In this document: positions 34,714-43,752 of the stretch, piece after piece
How the letters are laid out: the number at the start of each line of letters is the position of its first letter
Position numbering within the stretch: position 1 is the stretch's first letter
From: BA4 sp044376575
GTDB lineage: Bacteria; Bacteroidota; Bacteroidia; CAIKAF01
Assembly (NCBI GenBank): GCA_044376575.1
Contig: JBILKR010000013.1
Coordinates: 1 to 64,000 of the forward strand
Direction of reading: 5' to 3'
DNA length: 64,000 nucleotides
The notes under the pieces: generated by a model
What the model was told of the DNA's origin: nothing
Databases searched by the model: none
Seen by the model: the letters and a program-made list of their open reading frames with translations, nothing else
Program-made: the position numbers and the translations under genes

Positions 34714-37320
34714 TTAGGATTCATTGACTGAATTTCTAAAAACAATCTGACCTTCAAACTCATCAACAATAATTCTCCCTTCTTTGTTCACGTTGCCTGC
34801 TAAAATAATTTTCGAAAGTTCGTTCAGCACATTGCGCTGTATCACCCTTTTTACCGGTCGTGCACCGAATTGCGGATCATACCCCAGCTGACTGATCCAC
34901 TGTATGGCTTCTTCGGTAGCCTCCAGTTCAATATTGTTGCTTTCTTTTATCATTGAAGCAATTTGTTTAAACTGCATCTTAACCACCTCATATACATCAT
35001 TTCGTGAAAGCGGAAGGAACATTACTGTTTCATCAATTCGGTTGAGGAACTCAGGGCGCATGGTTTTTCTCAGTAATTCAAAAACTTCATTCTTTGCTTT
35101 GGCAATGGTCAAATCCCTGTCTTTTAATTCAAGATCTTCAAAATGTTCCTGAATCAAATGTGAACCAAGATTTGAAGTTAAAATGATGATGGTATTTTTA
35201 AAATTGGCAACCCGCCCTTTGTTATCAGTTAATCTGCCATCATCCAACACCTGTAATAATATATTAAATACATCGGGATGTGCTTTTTCTATCTCATCCA
35301 GAAGAATAACAGAATAGGGTTTTCTTCGCACTGCTTCTGTCAACTGACCACCTTCTTCGTATCCAACATATCCGGGAGGCGCACCCACAAGCCTCGATAC
35401 AGCATGCTTTTCCTGATATTCGCTCATGTCAATACGCGTCATCGCATTTTCATTGTCAAACAAATATTCAGCAAGGGCTTTGGCCAGTTCAGTTTTACCG
35501 ACTCCAGTTGTACCGAGAAAAATAAACGAGCCTATGGGTCGTTTCGGATCCTGAAGGCCGGCACGATTTCTTCTCACTGCGTTGGATATGGCTTCTATAG
35601 CCTCTTCCTGACCAACTACTCGCTGATGTAATTCTTCTTCCAGGTGTAATAATTTCTCCCGTTCTGTTTGCAGCATTTTCTGGATGGGTATGCCAGTCCA
35701 CCTTGATACAATATCTGCAATATCTTCAGGATCTATTTCTTCTTTGATCATGGCTTTATCGCCTTGTAATTGAGAGAGTTGTTCCTGAGATTTTATTAAC
35801 TCATTTTCTTTCTCTTTAATTCGTCCATATCGAATCTCTGCAACTTTCCCGTAATCACTTGCCCTTTCAGCCTGTTCGGCTTCAAATTTCAGCGATTCCA
35901 TTTCCTGTTTGCATTTTTGAATTGCCTCTACACAGTCTTTTTCCTGTTTCCATTTGGCATGCAACCCATTTCGTTCTTCGTTTAGATTTGCAAGCTCTTC
36001 ATTGAGTTTATCAAGTTTTGAAATATTTCCTTCTCTTTTAATTGCTTCCCGTTCAATCTCAACCTGCATGATTTTTCTTTCAATTTTTTCCAGGTCTTCC
36101 GGTTTGGAATTGATTTCAAGGCGAAGCTTGGCTGCCGCTTCATCTATCAGGTCAATGGCCTTGTCTGGTAAAAAACGATCAGTGATATAACGTTGTGATA
36201 GTTCAACGGCAGCAATGATGGAATCATCCTTGATACGAACCTTATGATGCGTTTCATATTTTTCTTTGATTCCGCGTAAAATAGAAATGGCATCTTCAGG
36301 CGAAGGTTCATCAACATATACTTTTTGAAATCGTCGTTCGAGCGCTTTATCATTCTCAAAAAACTTTTGATATTCATTTAAAGTAGTGGCACCAATTGCT
36401 CTCAGTTCGCCTCTTGCCAGTGCAGGCTTCATAATGTTGGCCGCATCCATGGCACCTTGTCCGCCGCCGGCACCAACCAATGTATGAATCTCATCAATAA
36501 ACAAAATAATATCTCCTTCTGATGATTGTACTTCTTTAACAACTGCTTTTAATCTTTCTTCAAATTCGCCTTTATATTTTGCACCTGCAATTAAGGCACC
36601 CATATCCAGGGAATAAATAATTTTTGATTTCAGATTTTCAGGAACATCTCCATTGATAATCCGATGTGCAAGACCTTCAGCAATGGCTGTTTTACCAACA
36701 CCGGGCTCTCCGATGAGAATAGGATTATTTTTTGTTCTTCTCGATAAAATATGCAACACCCTTCTTATCTCTTCATCTCTTCCAATCACCGGATCCAGCT
36801 TACCTGAGCGAGCAAGATTGTTTAAATTTTTAGCATATTTTTCTAAAGCATTATAGGTTTCTTCTGCGCTATGACTGGTAACACGCGCTCCTTTTCTTAG
36901 ATCGTGAATAGCAGACTTCAGTTCCTTTACTGAAATACCTTTATCCTTTAAAAATCTCCCTGTGGCATCTTTACCCTGAAGCAACGATAAAAATAAATGT
37001 TCAAGTGAAACATATTCATCATTGAACTCTTTCAGCAATGCATTGGCGCGTTGAATCACCTGGTTGGCTTCATTGCTCAGGTATGTCTGACCTCCGGATA
37101 CTTTGGGATATGTCTGAATAATAGACTGAATTCCTGTTGAAATTAATTCCGGAGAAATATTCATTTTCTTTAATAAAAACGGAATCACTTTTTCATCAAC
37201 ATTAAGCATACCTTTTAAAATATGCGCCGGTTCAATACCTTGCTGTTGATTTTCAAATGCAATCTGAGCTGCATTTTCAATGGCCTCCTGTGATTTAATG
37301 GTGAAGTTATTTATGTTCAT
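34714..37320 (-). CDS. clpB: ATP-dependent disaggregase ClpB
   Basis: An 868-residue Hsp100 chaperone that extracts proteins from aggregates with DnaK. The N domain covers 1-145. AAA module 1 has Walker A GEPGVGKTA (about 205) and IILFIDEIHTLVGAGG. The middle coiled-coil domain (about 410-525) marks ClpB and not ClpA or ClpC. AAA module 2 has GTTGVGKTELAKALAE and VILLDEIEKAHPDVFN, plus arginine fingers and a C-terminal domain. No ClpP-binding loop is obvious. Length and domains are complete. The 247 bp upstream contain no clear promoter match. Confidence 0.97.
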   Translation of the reverse strand: MNINNFTIKSQEAIENAAQIAFENQQQGIEPAHILKGMLNVDEKVIPFLLKKMNISPELISTGIQSIIQTYPKVSGGQTYLSNEANQVIQRANALLKEFNDEYVSLEHLFLSLLQGKDATGRFLKDKGISVKELKSAIHDLRKGARVTSHSAEETYNALEKYAKNLNNLARSGKLDPVIGRDEEIRRVLHILSRRTKNNPILIGEPGVGKTAIAEGLAHRIINGDVPENLKSKIIYSLDMGALIAGAKYKGEFEERLKAVVKEVQSSEGDIILFIDEIHTLVGAGGGQGAMDAANIMKPALARGELRAIGATTLNEYQKFFENDKALERRFQKVYVDEPSPEDAISILRGIKEKYETHHKVRIKDDSIIAAVELSQRYITDRFLPDKAIDLIDEAAAKLRLEINSKPEDLEKIERKIMQVEIEREAIKREGNISKLDKLNEELANLNEERNGLHAKWKQEKDCVEAIQKCKQEMESLKFEAEQAERASDYGKVAEIRYGRIKEKENELIKSQEQLSQLQGDKAMIKEEIDPEDIADIVSRWTGIPIQKMLQTEREKLLHLEEELHQRVVGQEEAIEAISNAVRRNRAGLQDPKRPIGSFIFLGTTGVGKTELAKALAEYLFDNENAMTRIDMSEYQEKHAVSRLVGAPPGYVGYEEGGQLTEAVRRKPYSVILLDEIEKAHPDVFNILLQVLDDGRLTDNKGRVANFKNTIIILTSNLGSHLIQEHFEDLELKDRDLTIAKAKNEVFELLRKTMRPEFLNRIDETVMFLPLSRNDVYEVVKMQFKQIASMIKESNNIELEATEEAIQWISQLGYDPQFGARPVKRVIQRNVLNELSKIILAGNVNKEGRIIVDEFEGQIVFRNSVNES

Positions 37321-37567
37321 AAAAACATTTTTCTAAATTTTATCAAATAGTTTACCAATCAAAAATTCAATCAAATCAGATGTAAATTTGTCATTATTTA
37401 CAACCTTTTTAAGTCAGCATGGCATTGTTTGGTAATTGTACCTGCCGATTTGTAAGTAATTTTTAAAGATTATAATGAGGAGTGCTGTGTTTAAAACTCA
37501 TATCATTTGGACAATCAATACATGTGTTTTCATATTTACTTCGTTGTATAAATTTATTTTTTAATAC

Positions 37568-38920
37568 ATGCGTATTCATTTTATAGCAATTGGTGGTGCA
37601 GCTATGCACAATCTGGCTTTAGCACTTCATCATAAAGGTCATATTGTAACCGGTTCGGATGATGAGATTTTTGAACCCTCCAGAAGCAGGTTACAAAAAG
37701 TTGGTTTATTACCTGAAGAAACGGGATGGTTTGCTAATAGAATCAATAGTGAAATTGATGCTGTTATTCTGGGAATGCATGCCAGAAAAGATAATCCTGA
37801 ATTATTGAAAGCACTGGAACTTGGATTAAAGATTTATTCTTATCCGGAGTTTATGTATCATGAAACACAAAATAAGACAAGGGCTGTAATTGGTGGCAGT
37901 CACGGTAAAACAACGATCACATCAATGATTATGCATGTGTTAAAGTATTCAGAAGCATCCTTTGATTATCTGGTTGGTTCACAAATTGAAGGATTTGATA
38001 CGATGGTCGGGTTAGAAAAAGATTCTGTTTCTGCTGTGATTGAAGGTGATGAGTATTTGGCTTCACCTTTACAGCCTGTTCCCAAGTTTCATTTATATCA
38101 TCCACACATAGCATTAATCAGTGGTATTGCATGGGATCATATTAATGTGTTTCCCACCTTTGAAAGTTACGTTGAGCAGTTTAGATTATTTATTGAAAAA
38201 ATTGAACCTCAAGGAAAATTAATTTGGTATGCAGGCGATGCTGAACTTTCAAAAATAGTCAACGAGCATTCACGAAAAGACATTGAATGTATCCCCTATG
38301 ATATTCCATCTCATCTTATTATCAATTCAATATCTTATATCAATTATCAGGACAAACAGATACCATTACAGATTTTTGGTGACCATAATTTGATTAATCT
38401 TGAAGGCGCCCGTTTGGTTTGTAATGCACTTGGTATATCTGATGAAAAGTTTTTTGATGCAATTCAGCATTTTAAAGGTGCTGCTAAACGATTAGAACCA
38501 ATAGTATTGAATCAAAAGCAAGTTGTATTCAGGGACTTTGCACATTCACCTTCCAAACTAAAGGCTACTGTTCAGGCGGTGATGAAGCAATATCATTCCA
38601 TGAATATAGCCTGTGTAATGGAACTCCATACATTCAGCAGTTTAAATAAAAATTTCCTGAATGAGTATGCGCAAAGTATGAACGATGCTGAAGAGGCGGT
38701 TGTGTATTTCAATCCGGCAACCATTGCACATAAAAAACTGGAATCAATTTCTGTAGAAGATGTTATTATGGCATTTAAGCATCCTAAGCTATCTGTAATA
38801 ACCGGTGTGGAAGAATTGAAATCATATTTTGAAAAGTTAAAGAAAGATCAACGCTCTGTATTACTTATGAGTTCAGGAAACTGGGGAGGAATAGATATTG
38901 TAGATTTTTTTAAGGAATAA
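37568..38920 (+). CDS. mpl: Mpl: UDP-N-acetylmuramate:L-Ala-gamma-D-Glu-meso-DAP ligase
   Basis: A 450-residue Mur ligase family member that recycles murein tripeptide by joining it to UDP-MurNAc. It begins HFIAIGGAAMHNLALALHHKGH, with the nucleotide-sugar domain. The ATP loop is GGSHGKTTITSM near residue 118, then EGDEYLASPLQPVPKFHLYHP, HINVFPTFESYVEQF and, in the C domain, FRDFAHSPSKLKATV. These features separate Mpl from MurC. The preceding 247-bp gap holds nothing else I can identify. The tRNA gene follows 113 bp downstream. Confidence 0.9.
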   Translation: MRIHFIAIGGAAMHNLALALHHKGHIVTGSDDEIFEPSRSRLQKVGLLPEETGWFANRINSEIDAVILGMHARKDNPELLKALELGLKIYSYPEFMYHETQNKTRAVIGGSHGKTTITSMIMHVLKYSEASFDYLVGSQIEGFDTMVGLEKDSVSAVIEGDEYLASPLQPVPKFHLYHPHIALISGIAWDHINVFPTFESYVEQFRLFIEKIEPQGKLIWYAGDAELSKIVNEHSRKDIECIPYDIPSHLIINSISYINYQDKQIPLQIFGDHNLINLEGARLVCNALGISDEKFFDAIQHFKGAAKRLEPIVLNQKQVVFRDFAHSPSKLKATVQAVMKQYHSMNIACVMELHTFSSLNKNFLNEYAQSMNDAEEAVVYFNPATIAHKKLESISVEDVIMAFKHPKLSVITGVEELKSYFEKLKKDQRSVLLMSSGNWGGIDIVDFFKE

Positions 38921-39033
38921 AATCATCTAACTTATATTTAATATCGATTTATATCACGGTAGTATAAGTTAGATTAAGATTAGCATTATAATCAATCGGC
39001 TAAATCAATTAAACTTATTACTTTTATAGCCTT

Positions 39034-39105
39034 GGTTTTGTAGTACAATGGATAGTACGTGAGTCTCCGGAACTCAAGATCCCAGTTCGATTCTGGGCAA
39101 GACCA
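39034..39105 (+). tRNA. tRNA-Arg (anticodon CCG)
   Basis: A 72-nt cloverleaf. The acceptor GGTTTTG pairs with CAAGACC with one G-U; the D stem is GTAC/GTAC; the anticodon stem is TGAGT/ACTCA with loop CTCCGGA, so the anticodon is CCG at 39067-39069, reading CGG (Arg). The T arm is CCCAG-TTCGATT-CTGGG and the discriminator base is A. No CCA is encoded. It lies alone between mpl and the accessory region. The 255 bp after it contain no gene. A tRNA end is a common phage or island target, but I found no repeat of its 3' end elsewhere in the window. Confidence 0.9.
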
Positions 39106-39360
39106 CTGATTATAAATTTTTTTAAAAGTAATTTATAAAAATTTGAGAATTACTTTTAATTGACTACCACAAGTTGTTCATCCATATTCAACACAATAGT
39201 AAATAGAAGCCATTAATGATATTGAAGTCAGAATGCTTAATTATTACAAGCCTTATTAGATGAATAAATGATATTTAATAGTAAATAAATTTATTTCTTC
39301 ACAAATGTTAATGTTTTGTAGTTTGTTCTGCCATAGCTTAGCAAGAAATATCTCTTAATC

Positions 39361-39843
39361 ATGAAAAAAGTTTTTGATTTGTACAGATGGACTGCCAGGC
39401 CTACTGTTTTAGCTAATTGGTTTTTATCACCAGCTTGTATTTTAATTTCATTTACTGTTTTTGCACAAAAAAACAATCAAGTAAAAAATTTATCAGTAGC
39501 TATAACTAACGTTCAGGCATCCGGTAAAACTCTTTCTGTAGGTATGTATAGAAATACAGATCAGTTTCCTGAGTTTGGAAAATATTGGAAAAATATCAAA
39601 GTAAATTCAATAAATAATACAATAAAAGTAGAGTTTGAGGCTCCTTATGGTGATTATGCAGTTGCGGTATTTCATGATTTAAACGGAAATGGTAAATTGG
39701 ATAAGAATTTTATTGGTTATCCTATTGAACCTTTCGGTTTTTTGAATAATTTTAAGCCTAAGTTTTCAAGTCCAAGTTATAAAGATTGTAAGTTTACCTA
39801 TTCAAAAGACTCTGAGAATATTAATATAAAATTAATTGACTGA
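39361..39843 (+). CDS. DUF2141 exported protein
   Basis: A 160-residue protein with an unusually long N-terminal region before its hydrophobic signal core; cleavage is likely after VFAQ, residue 36. The mature part has VAITNVQASGKTLSVGMYRNTDQF and DYAVAVFHDLNGNGKLDKNFIGYPIEPFGFLNN, which are the hallmarks of DUF2141: an acidic DLNGNGKLD loop resembling a calcium site, and the GYPIEPFGFSN-type motif. No function is established. The SDR gene starts 1 base after its stop, so the two are coupled. Confidence 0.85.
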   Translation: MKKVFDLYRWTARPTVLANWFLSPACILISFTVFAQKNNQVKNLSVAITNVQASGKTLSVGMYRNTDQFPEFGKYWKNIKVNSINNTIKVEFEAPYGDYAVAVFHDLNGNGKLDKNFIGYPIEPFGFLNNFKPKFSSPSYKDCKFTYSKDSENINIKLID

Positions 39844-39844
39844 T

Positions 39845-40630
39845 ATGAACGATATCGCATTAATAACAGGTGCTTCAAGTGGAATTGGCTATGAATTAGC
39901 TATATTGTTTGCTAAAAAAAAGACGGATATTTTAATTATAGCTAGAAATGAGCAAAGGCTATTGAATATTAAAAAAAATCTGGAAAATGAATATCAAATA
40001 AAAGTTTATACTGTTGCTTCAGACTTATCAACACCAAAAGGTGTTAATGATGTTTTAAATTTTGTAAAGGATAATCGTTTAAATGTTTCGTATCTAATAA
40101 ATAATGCAGGTTTTGGTGATTATGGAAGCTTTATTGAAAGGAATATTGAAAATTATTCAGAAATGATTAGTGTGAATATTACAAGTCTTACTTCATTAAC
40201 TCATTATTTTGCTAAAGAAATGGTTCGAAATGGTAAAGGTAGAATCCTGAATATTGCTTCCACAGCAGGTTTTCAGCCTGATCCATGTTTTGCTGTTTAT
40301 GGTGCTACAAAGGCCTATGTAATAAATTTTACAGAGGCATTACATAAAGAATTGGAAAAAACTGGTGTAACAGTAACTGTATTGTCACCTGGTGCTACCC
40401 GAACAGAGTTTATGGAAAGAGCTGAAATGTCTAATTCAAAGCTTTTTAATGGTAGTGTAATGTCAGCTAAAGAAGTTGCAAAAGTAGGATTTGAGGGTAT
40501 GATGAAAGGAAAGCTGCATGTCATTCCGGGTTTTAAAAATAGAATTTTGGCATTCTTTTCCAGTATCACTCCTTCCAGCAAATTAAGATTAAATATTTCT
40601 GCTAGAGTAATGGGCCAAAAAGTCGATTGA
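39845..40630 (+). CDS. Short-chain dehydrogenase/reductase
   Basis: A 261-residue classical SDR starting at the ATG at 39845. NAD(P) binding is by ITGASSGIGYELA at the N-terminus, then LINNAGFGDYG. The catalytic set is S in NIASTAGFQPD and YGATKAYVI (Tyr and Lys separated by three). Residue R in IIARNEQR suggests NADP(H). The substrate is not predictable. It is coupled to the DUF2141 gene. The 76-bp gap before the convergent barrel gene has no terminator I can see. Confidence 0.88.
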   Translation: MNDIALITGASSGIGYELAILFAKKKTDILIIARNEQRLLNIKKNLENEYQIKVYTVASDLSTPKGVNDVLNFVKDNRLNVSYLINNAGFGDYGSFIERNIENYSEMISVNITSLTSLTHYFAKEMVRNGKGRILNIASTAGFQPDPCFAVYGATKAYVINFTEALHKELEKTGVTVTVLSPGATRTEFMERAEMSNSKLFNGSVMSAKEVAKVGFEGMMKGKLHVIPGFKNRILAFFSSITPSSKLRLNISARVMGQKVD

Positions 40631-40706
40631 TTTTATGCCTAATACACATTCCTTATATAGATACGCAGTAATGAACAGTTTGTTTATTTATAGTTATCTT
40701 AAAAGG

Positions 40707-41273
40707 CTAAAAATTATAACCAAATCTTAATGAACCCAATAGGAATGGAGCTTCTCCAATTTCTTTAGTTAGAGTATTGTCTTCATAAATAGGCCAGGGA
40801 TTGGATTTATAAATTACCCCGGCTACCCCAAATTGGGGGATTACATAAAGTTTTTTGCGGAAAAACTCAACCTTGTATCCAACATAACCGGAAATTAGCC
40901 AGTCAAAGCCATAGTATGTTTGTCCAGTCGTTACGTGATTTTGTAAAACACCAAGTCCGGTAGTTTGAGAAAATTCCAAATGAAGACCTTTCCAAAAGTA
41001 TTGTCTGTATCCACTTGCAATACTGTAGTCAGCAAATCTTCCTTCTGTTTCTCGATTTTTTGGGAAGTCTACATTTATACCGACATAAATATCTCCACGA
41101 AAGTGTCCTTTTTCCCAAAGTTTAATTGTGAAGTGGGTTCTTGTTGCTCCTGGGAAAAAAGGCCAAAGAATATCTGTTTCAATTCCGTATCGTTTAATTT
41201 TTTCTTTAGTTTGGGCAAAAGCAGACATTGTAAGAAAACTTGATATAGCTAGAAGCAGTATTAAATTTTTCAT
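40707..41273 (-). CDS. Outer-membrane beta-barrel-like protein
   Basis: A 188-residue protein with a signal peptide (cleavage near SAFAQ, residue 20). The mature part has alternating hydrophobic and polar strands ending in a C-terminal aromatic (RFGYNF), as in small outer-membrane barrels. The pattern YSIASGYRQYFWKGLHLEFSQTTGLGVL and YVIPQFGVAGVIY resembles DUF3575-type barrels. No ligand is known. It is monocistronic and convergent with the SDR gene. Confidence 0.68.
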   Translation of the reverse strand: MKNLILLLAISSFLTMSAFAQTKEKIKRYGIETDILWPFFPGATRTHFTIKLWEKGHFRGDIYVGINVDFPKNRETEGRFADYSIASGYRQYFWKGLHLEFSQTTGLGVLQNHVTTGQTYYGFDWLISGYVGYKVEFFRKKLYVIPQFGVAGVIYKSNPWPIYEDNTLTKEIGEAPFLLGSLRFGYNF

Positions 41274-41437
41274 TTTTTGAATTTTAATTATTTAGACAAT
41301 TTTATTTATCAATAAATAGAATCCACTGAAAAAATGTTAAGAAATTCAACATTTTATTATGGCTTTATAATTTCAAATTCTGCTAGTGAAAATTTATTAT
41401 ATGAATATGTATTATAATAAATTATTGTGAAGTGAAT

Positions 41438-42367
41438 TTATCTATATATTTTATTTGAACCGATATTTTCAAAATTTCCTACGAGTTGAAATACACGTAT
41501 TTTATTGTCTTCTTTAAGATTTATATTAATTATTGCATCGGTATGGTGAAGAATATTTCTTGTTAAACTGCCATTCTCAGGCCCTTTAAATAAAACCTTG
41601 TTTCTCGTAATGATTGAAATATCCATTTGAATTTTCCTACTGATAATTCTAAACTCATAATTTGAATCACTAAAAATTAAGTTTGAGATATTAATTTTAT
41701 TATAGTTGCGAAGGTCAATTTCTTTTCCGTCAAAGCGAAAATGTCCAATATGTCTTATGAATTTATTACCGAGCCATTTTATTTCTGCCTGGGAGAAAAG
41801 CAGACTCACCTGAGAATTATTAGGATCAACTGCATGAAGCCAAAAATAATTTTCCGGAAAAGATGTGCCCCAATTCTTTTCCAGGTATCCGCTTTCGTTA
41901 TGAAGCGAATAGCTTGCCTGCATATAATCTATTTTGCCAGATACATAGTGGGAAGAATTTAATACAGAGTGATAGCAAGGAAGATATGGGATGAAATAAT
42001 GATATCCCATCGAGTTTTTAAATGTTTTAATCGGATTATTATTTTTTAAGTACAAATCTATCAACAGATCATTTGTTTTAATTTTAATCACATGTGTAGT
42101 CAATATGTTATTTCCCATGCAAACAATATGCTGGGAAGGATCACAGTACACCTCATTTTTGGAGAAATATATAATTTCAGGTAGTTTACTCGGAATTAGT
42201 ACTTGAATAAATCCGAAGGTGTCGATAGAGTTTCGGGTAGCGTAACCATATATGATAATAAATGATGATTTGTGTTGCGTTGAATACACTTTCTGAAACC
42301 ATCCTTCAAAATATTTATTTCGCTTAAAATTACCCTGAAGACTCGATGGTTTGTATTTGCCAAGCAT
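41438..42367 (-). CDS. Tocopherol-cyclase-like protein
   Basis: A 309-residue protein without a signal peptide. KYFEGWFQKVY near the N-terminus and GYLEKNWGTSFPENYFWLHA in the middle are the marker motifs of the tocopherol cyclase family, followed by a beta-rich C-terminal half. In plants and cyanobacteria the family closes the chromanol ring of tocopherols; in other bacteria, members are found with no vitamin E pathway. Here a flavodoxin-fold quinone reductase lies just upstream in the same orientation, which is suggestive of quinone or isoprenoid chemistry, but no other pathway gene is visible, so the substrate is unknown. Confidence 0.72.
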   Translation of the reverse strand: MLGKYKPSSLQGNFKRNKYFEGWFQKVYSTQHKSSFIIIYGYATRNSIDTFGFIQVLIPSKLPEIIYFSKNEVYCDPSQHIVCMGNNILTTHVIKIKTNDLLIDLYLKNNNPIKTFKNSMGYHYFIPYLPCYHSVLNSSHYVSGKIDYMQASYSLHNESGYLEKNWGTSFPENYFWLHAVDPNNSQVSLLFSQAEIKWLGNKFIRHIGHFRFDGKEIDLRNYNKINISNLIFSDSNYEFRIISRKIQMDISIITRNKVLFKGPENGSLTRNILHHTDAIININLKEDNKIRVFQLVGNFENIGSNKIYR

Positions 42368-42426
42368 TTGAATTTATGTATATATTATTGATAAAGCATA
42401 AGTTATTTTTTCATGTTTTCTATTTT

Positions 42427-43014
42427 TTATAATTTTTCTTTTTTACCTAATTGGTATACTATTTTCAGCCAATTTTCTCTTTGCTTTTCTGTTGACAACT
42501 TAACTGAACCAAAATATGATGACTTGATATGTTTTACACCAGAAAATCCTAAGATTCCCATCTTCATAATTTTACCTCCTGGATCACCTATAATCCATTT
42601 ATAATACCAGGGAGGTGCATCCATCGTGGAGATGATTCTTGCAGTTTTGCCTTTTAATAACTTATCCCAGCTAACAATTTTTCCCAACCGATCATGATAT
42701 TTAAATGCAAATCCGGGCGAAAATACCATTTCAAAAAATAATCTCATTAACGCAGGAGGTCCGGCCCACCAAGTAGGATATACATATACCATGTGATCAG
42801 ACCAGCTAATAAGTTCCTGAGCTTTTAATACATCTCCATCAGGTTCATATCGTATCTGATGACCATATTGTAAGTATTTTTCAAGATTCATATCTCTTAT
42901 GTTATACATTTTCAAGTTATGACCTGCATCAATGGCACCTTTCTCATACGCTTTGACTAATGCTGTACAGAAACTATTTTCTCTGTTATGACAGTTAATA
43001 ATTAATACGTTCAT
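42427..43014 (-). CDS. Flavodoxin-fold NAD(P)H:quinone oxidoreductase (NQO1/KefF-like)
   Basis: A 195-residue protein. It opens MNVLIINCHNRENSFCTALVKAYEKGA, the FMN/FAD phosphate loop region; then WSDHMVYVYPTWWAGPPALMRLFFE, the characteristic flavin-binding block; then GKTARIISTMDAPPWYYKW and a C-terminal helix. Such enzymes reduce quinones by two electrons. It is probably cotranscribed with the tocopherol-cyclase-like gene, 59 bp downstream, though a gap of this size leaves room for a separate promoter. Confidence 0.85.
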   Translation of the reverse strand: MNVLIINCHNRENSFCTALVKAYEKGAIDAGHNLKMYNIRDMNLEKYLQYGHQIRYEPDGDVLKAQELISWSDHMVYVYPTWWAGPPALMRLFFEMVFSPGFAFKYHDRLGKIVSWDKLLKGKTARIISTMDAPPWYYKWIIGDPGGKIMKMGILGFSGVKHIKSSYFGSVKLSTEKQRENWLKIVYQLGKKEKL

Positions 43015-43072
43015 AATTTTATCATTTTGAAGTTTGAAATATTTTTAAATTAACTTTTCTAAGTTGATATAT

Positions 43073-43264
43073 TTATTCACTGATTTTCTTTTTTCTGATT
43101 CCATATATCATTAGAAAAATTCCAATTATCAGTAACAAAAAAGATCCTAATACATATCCTTTTCCATACTGTGTCAAATTTTTGTAGTTTAATAAATATT
43201 TATTGACTTGATAAAGTCCAAGTAAGCTAATAGCAGCTCCAATTAAAGCAATCTTTTTTTTCAT
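43073..43264 (-). CDS. Small two-helix membrane protein
   Basis: A 63-residue protein with two predicted membrane helices (about 5-22 and 38-56) and a Lys-rich, charged C-terminus (GIRKKKISE). The conserved appearance of the helices and the good start ATG support a real gene, but I know of no family. It lies 58 bp upstream of the quinone reductase gene in the same direction, and is separated from the Bor-like gene by a terminator. Confidence 0.5.
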   Translation of the reverse strand: MKKKIALIGAAISLLGLYQVNKYLLNYKNLTQYGKGYVLGSFLLLIIGIFLMIYGIRKKKISE

Positions 43265-43276
43265 TTTGAAAATATA

Positions 43277-43307
43277 GTAAAAGGGGCCAATGATTAGCCC
43301 CTTTTCT
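43277..43307 (-). terminator. Terminator after the Bor-like gene
   Basis: A perfect 9-bp stem, AAAAGGGGC with GCCCCTTTT, and a 9-nt loop at 43288-43296. On the minus strand it is followed by a T-rich run. It lies 8 bp after the stop of the leftward Bor-like gene and separates it from the small membrane protein gene. Confidence 0.85.
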
Positions 43308-43314
43308 TTATGGA

Positions 43315-43608
43315 TTATTTTATAACCGTAGTTGTTGTGGGTGTATAAATACCAAAGGTTAATGCATTTATCAATCCATCAACAAAAGTATGTCTGATAT
43401 TTACTTCATAATCTGTAACACCGCCTGCCATTTTGATAGGATCTGATGTCTTAACAGGAGCTAAACCATACATTAGATAGTGATTTTTTTCATTAACCTT
43501 GATGCCTGTCTGTGCCCCTTTGCCAACCGAGTATGTTAAAGAATAGCAAGATGTGAGAAAACAGGAAATGCTTACAAATAAAGCAATACTTAAAATGATT
43601 TGTTTCAT
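43315..43608 (-). CDS. Bor-family lipoprotein
   Basis: A 97-residue lipoprotein with a signal ending FLTSC. The core GVTDYEVNIRHTFVDGLINALTFGIYTPTTTTV closely follows phage lambda Bor, whose end reads TFVNGLLGFITLGIYTP, and HYLMYGLAPV corresponds to its HHFFVSGIG block. Lambda Bor is an outer-membrane lipoprotein linked to serum resistance. Homologs occur in bacterial chromosomes too, and no other phage gene is near. It is monocistronic, with a terminator downstream and an unusual G+C-richer element upstream. Confidence 0.78.
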   Translation of the reverse strand: MKQIILSIALFVSISCFLTSCYSLTYSVGKGAQTGIKVNEKNHYLMYGLAPVKTSDPIKMAGGVTDYEVNIRHTFVDGLINALTFGIYTPTTTTVIK

Positions 43609-43629
43609 TATAATTTAATTTTGAATTTA

Positions 43630-43752
43630 TCCTACTCATATGGCTTTTCGGAATTCGCCCCGTTTTTATGTGGTTTCTGGGCTCCACCTTAATATTTTAT
43701 ACTTCCATTAATAGTCACATGGGGTGATCAGCCCTTTTATTTCCCAGACCAA
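43630..43752 (-). other. Unexplained G+C-richer structured element upstream of the Bor-like gene
   Basis: About 120 bp in an otherwise AT-rich gap contain several G+C-rich blocks. On the minus strand they read GGTCTGGGAA, GGGCTGATCACCCC, GGTGGAGCCCAGAAACCAC and CGGGGCGAATTCCG, in that order toward the gene. Some can pair: TCTGGG with CCCAGA, GGGCT with AGCCC, GTGG with CCAC. There is no long ORF. It could be a structured leader RNA, a regulatory site or a relic of a mobile element; I cannot tell which. It ends about 20 bp before the Bor-like start codon. Confidence 0.4.

Noticed and set aside
43493..43687. A 64-codon open frame antisense-like and partly overlapping the Bor-like gene upstream element
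   Set aside because: It overlaps the Bor-like gene on the same strand in another frame and has no recognised motif; the Bor-like frame explains the region better.
43655..43690. Partial match (TTCTGGGC) to the 3' part of tRNA-Arg, as a possible attachment-site copy
   Set aside because: Only 8 bases agree, and the flanking bases differ from the tRNA sequence, so a chance match is more likely.
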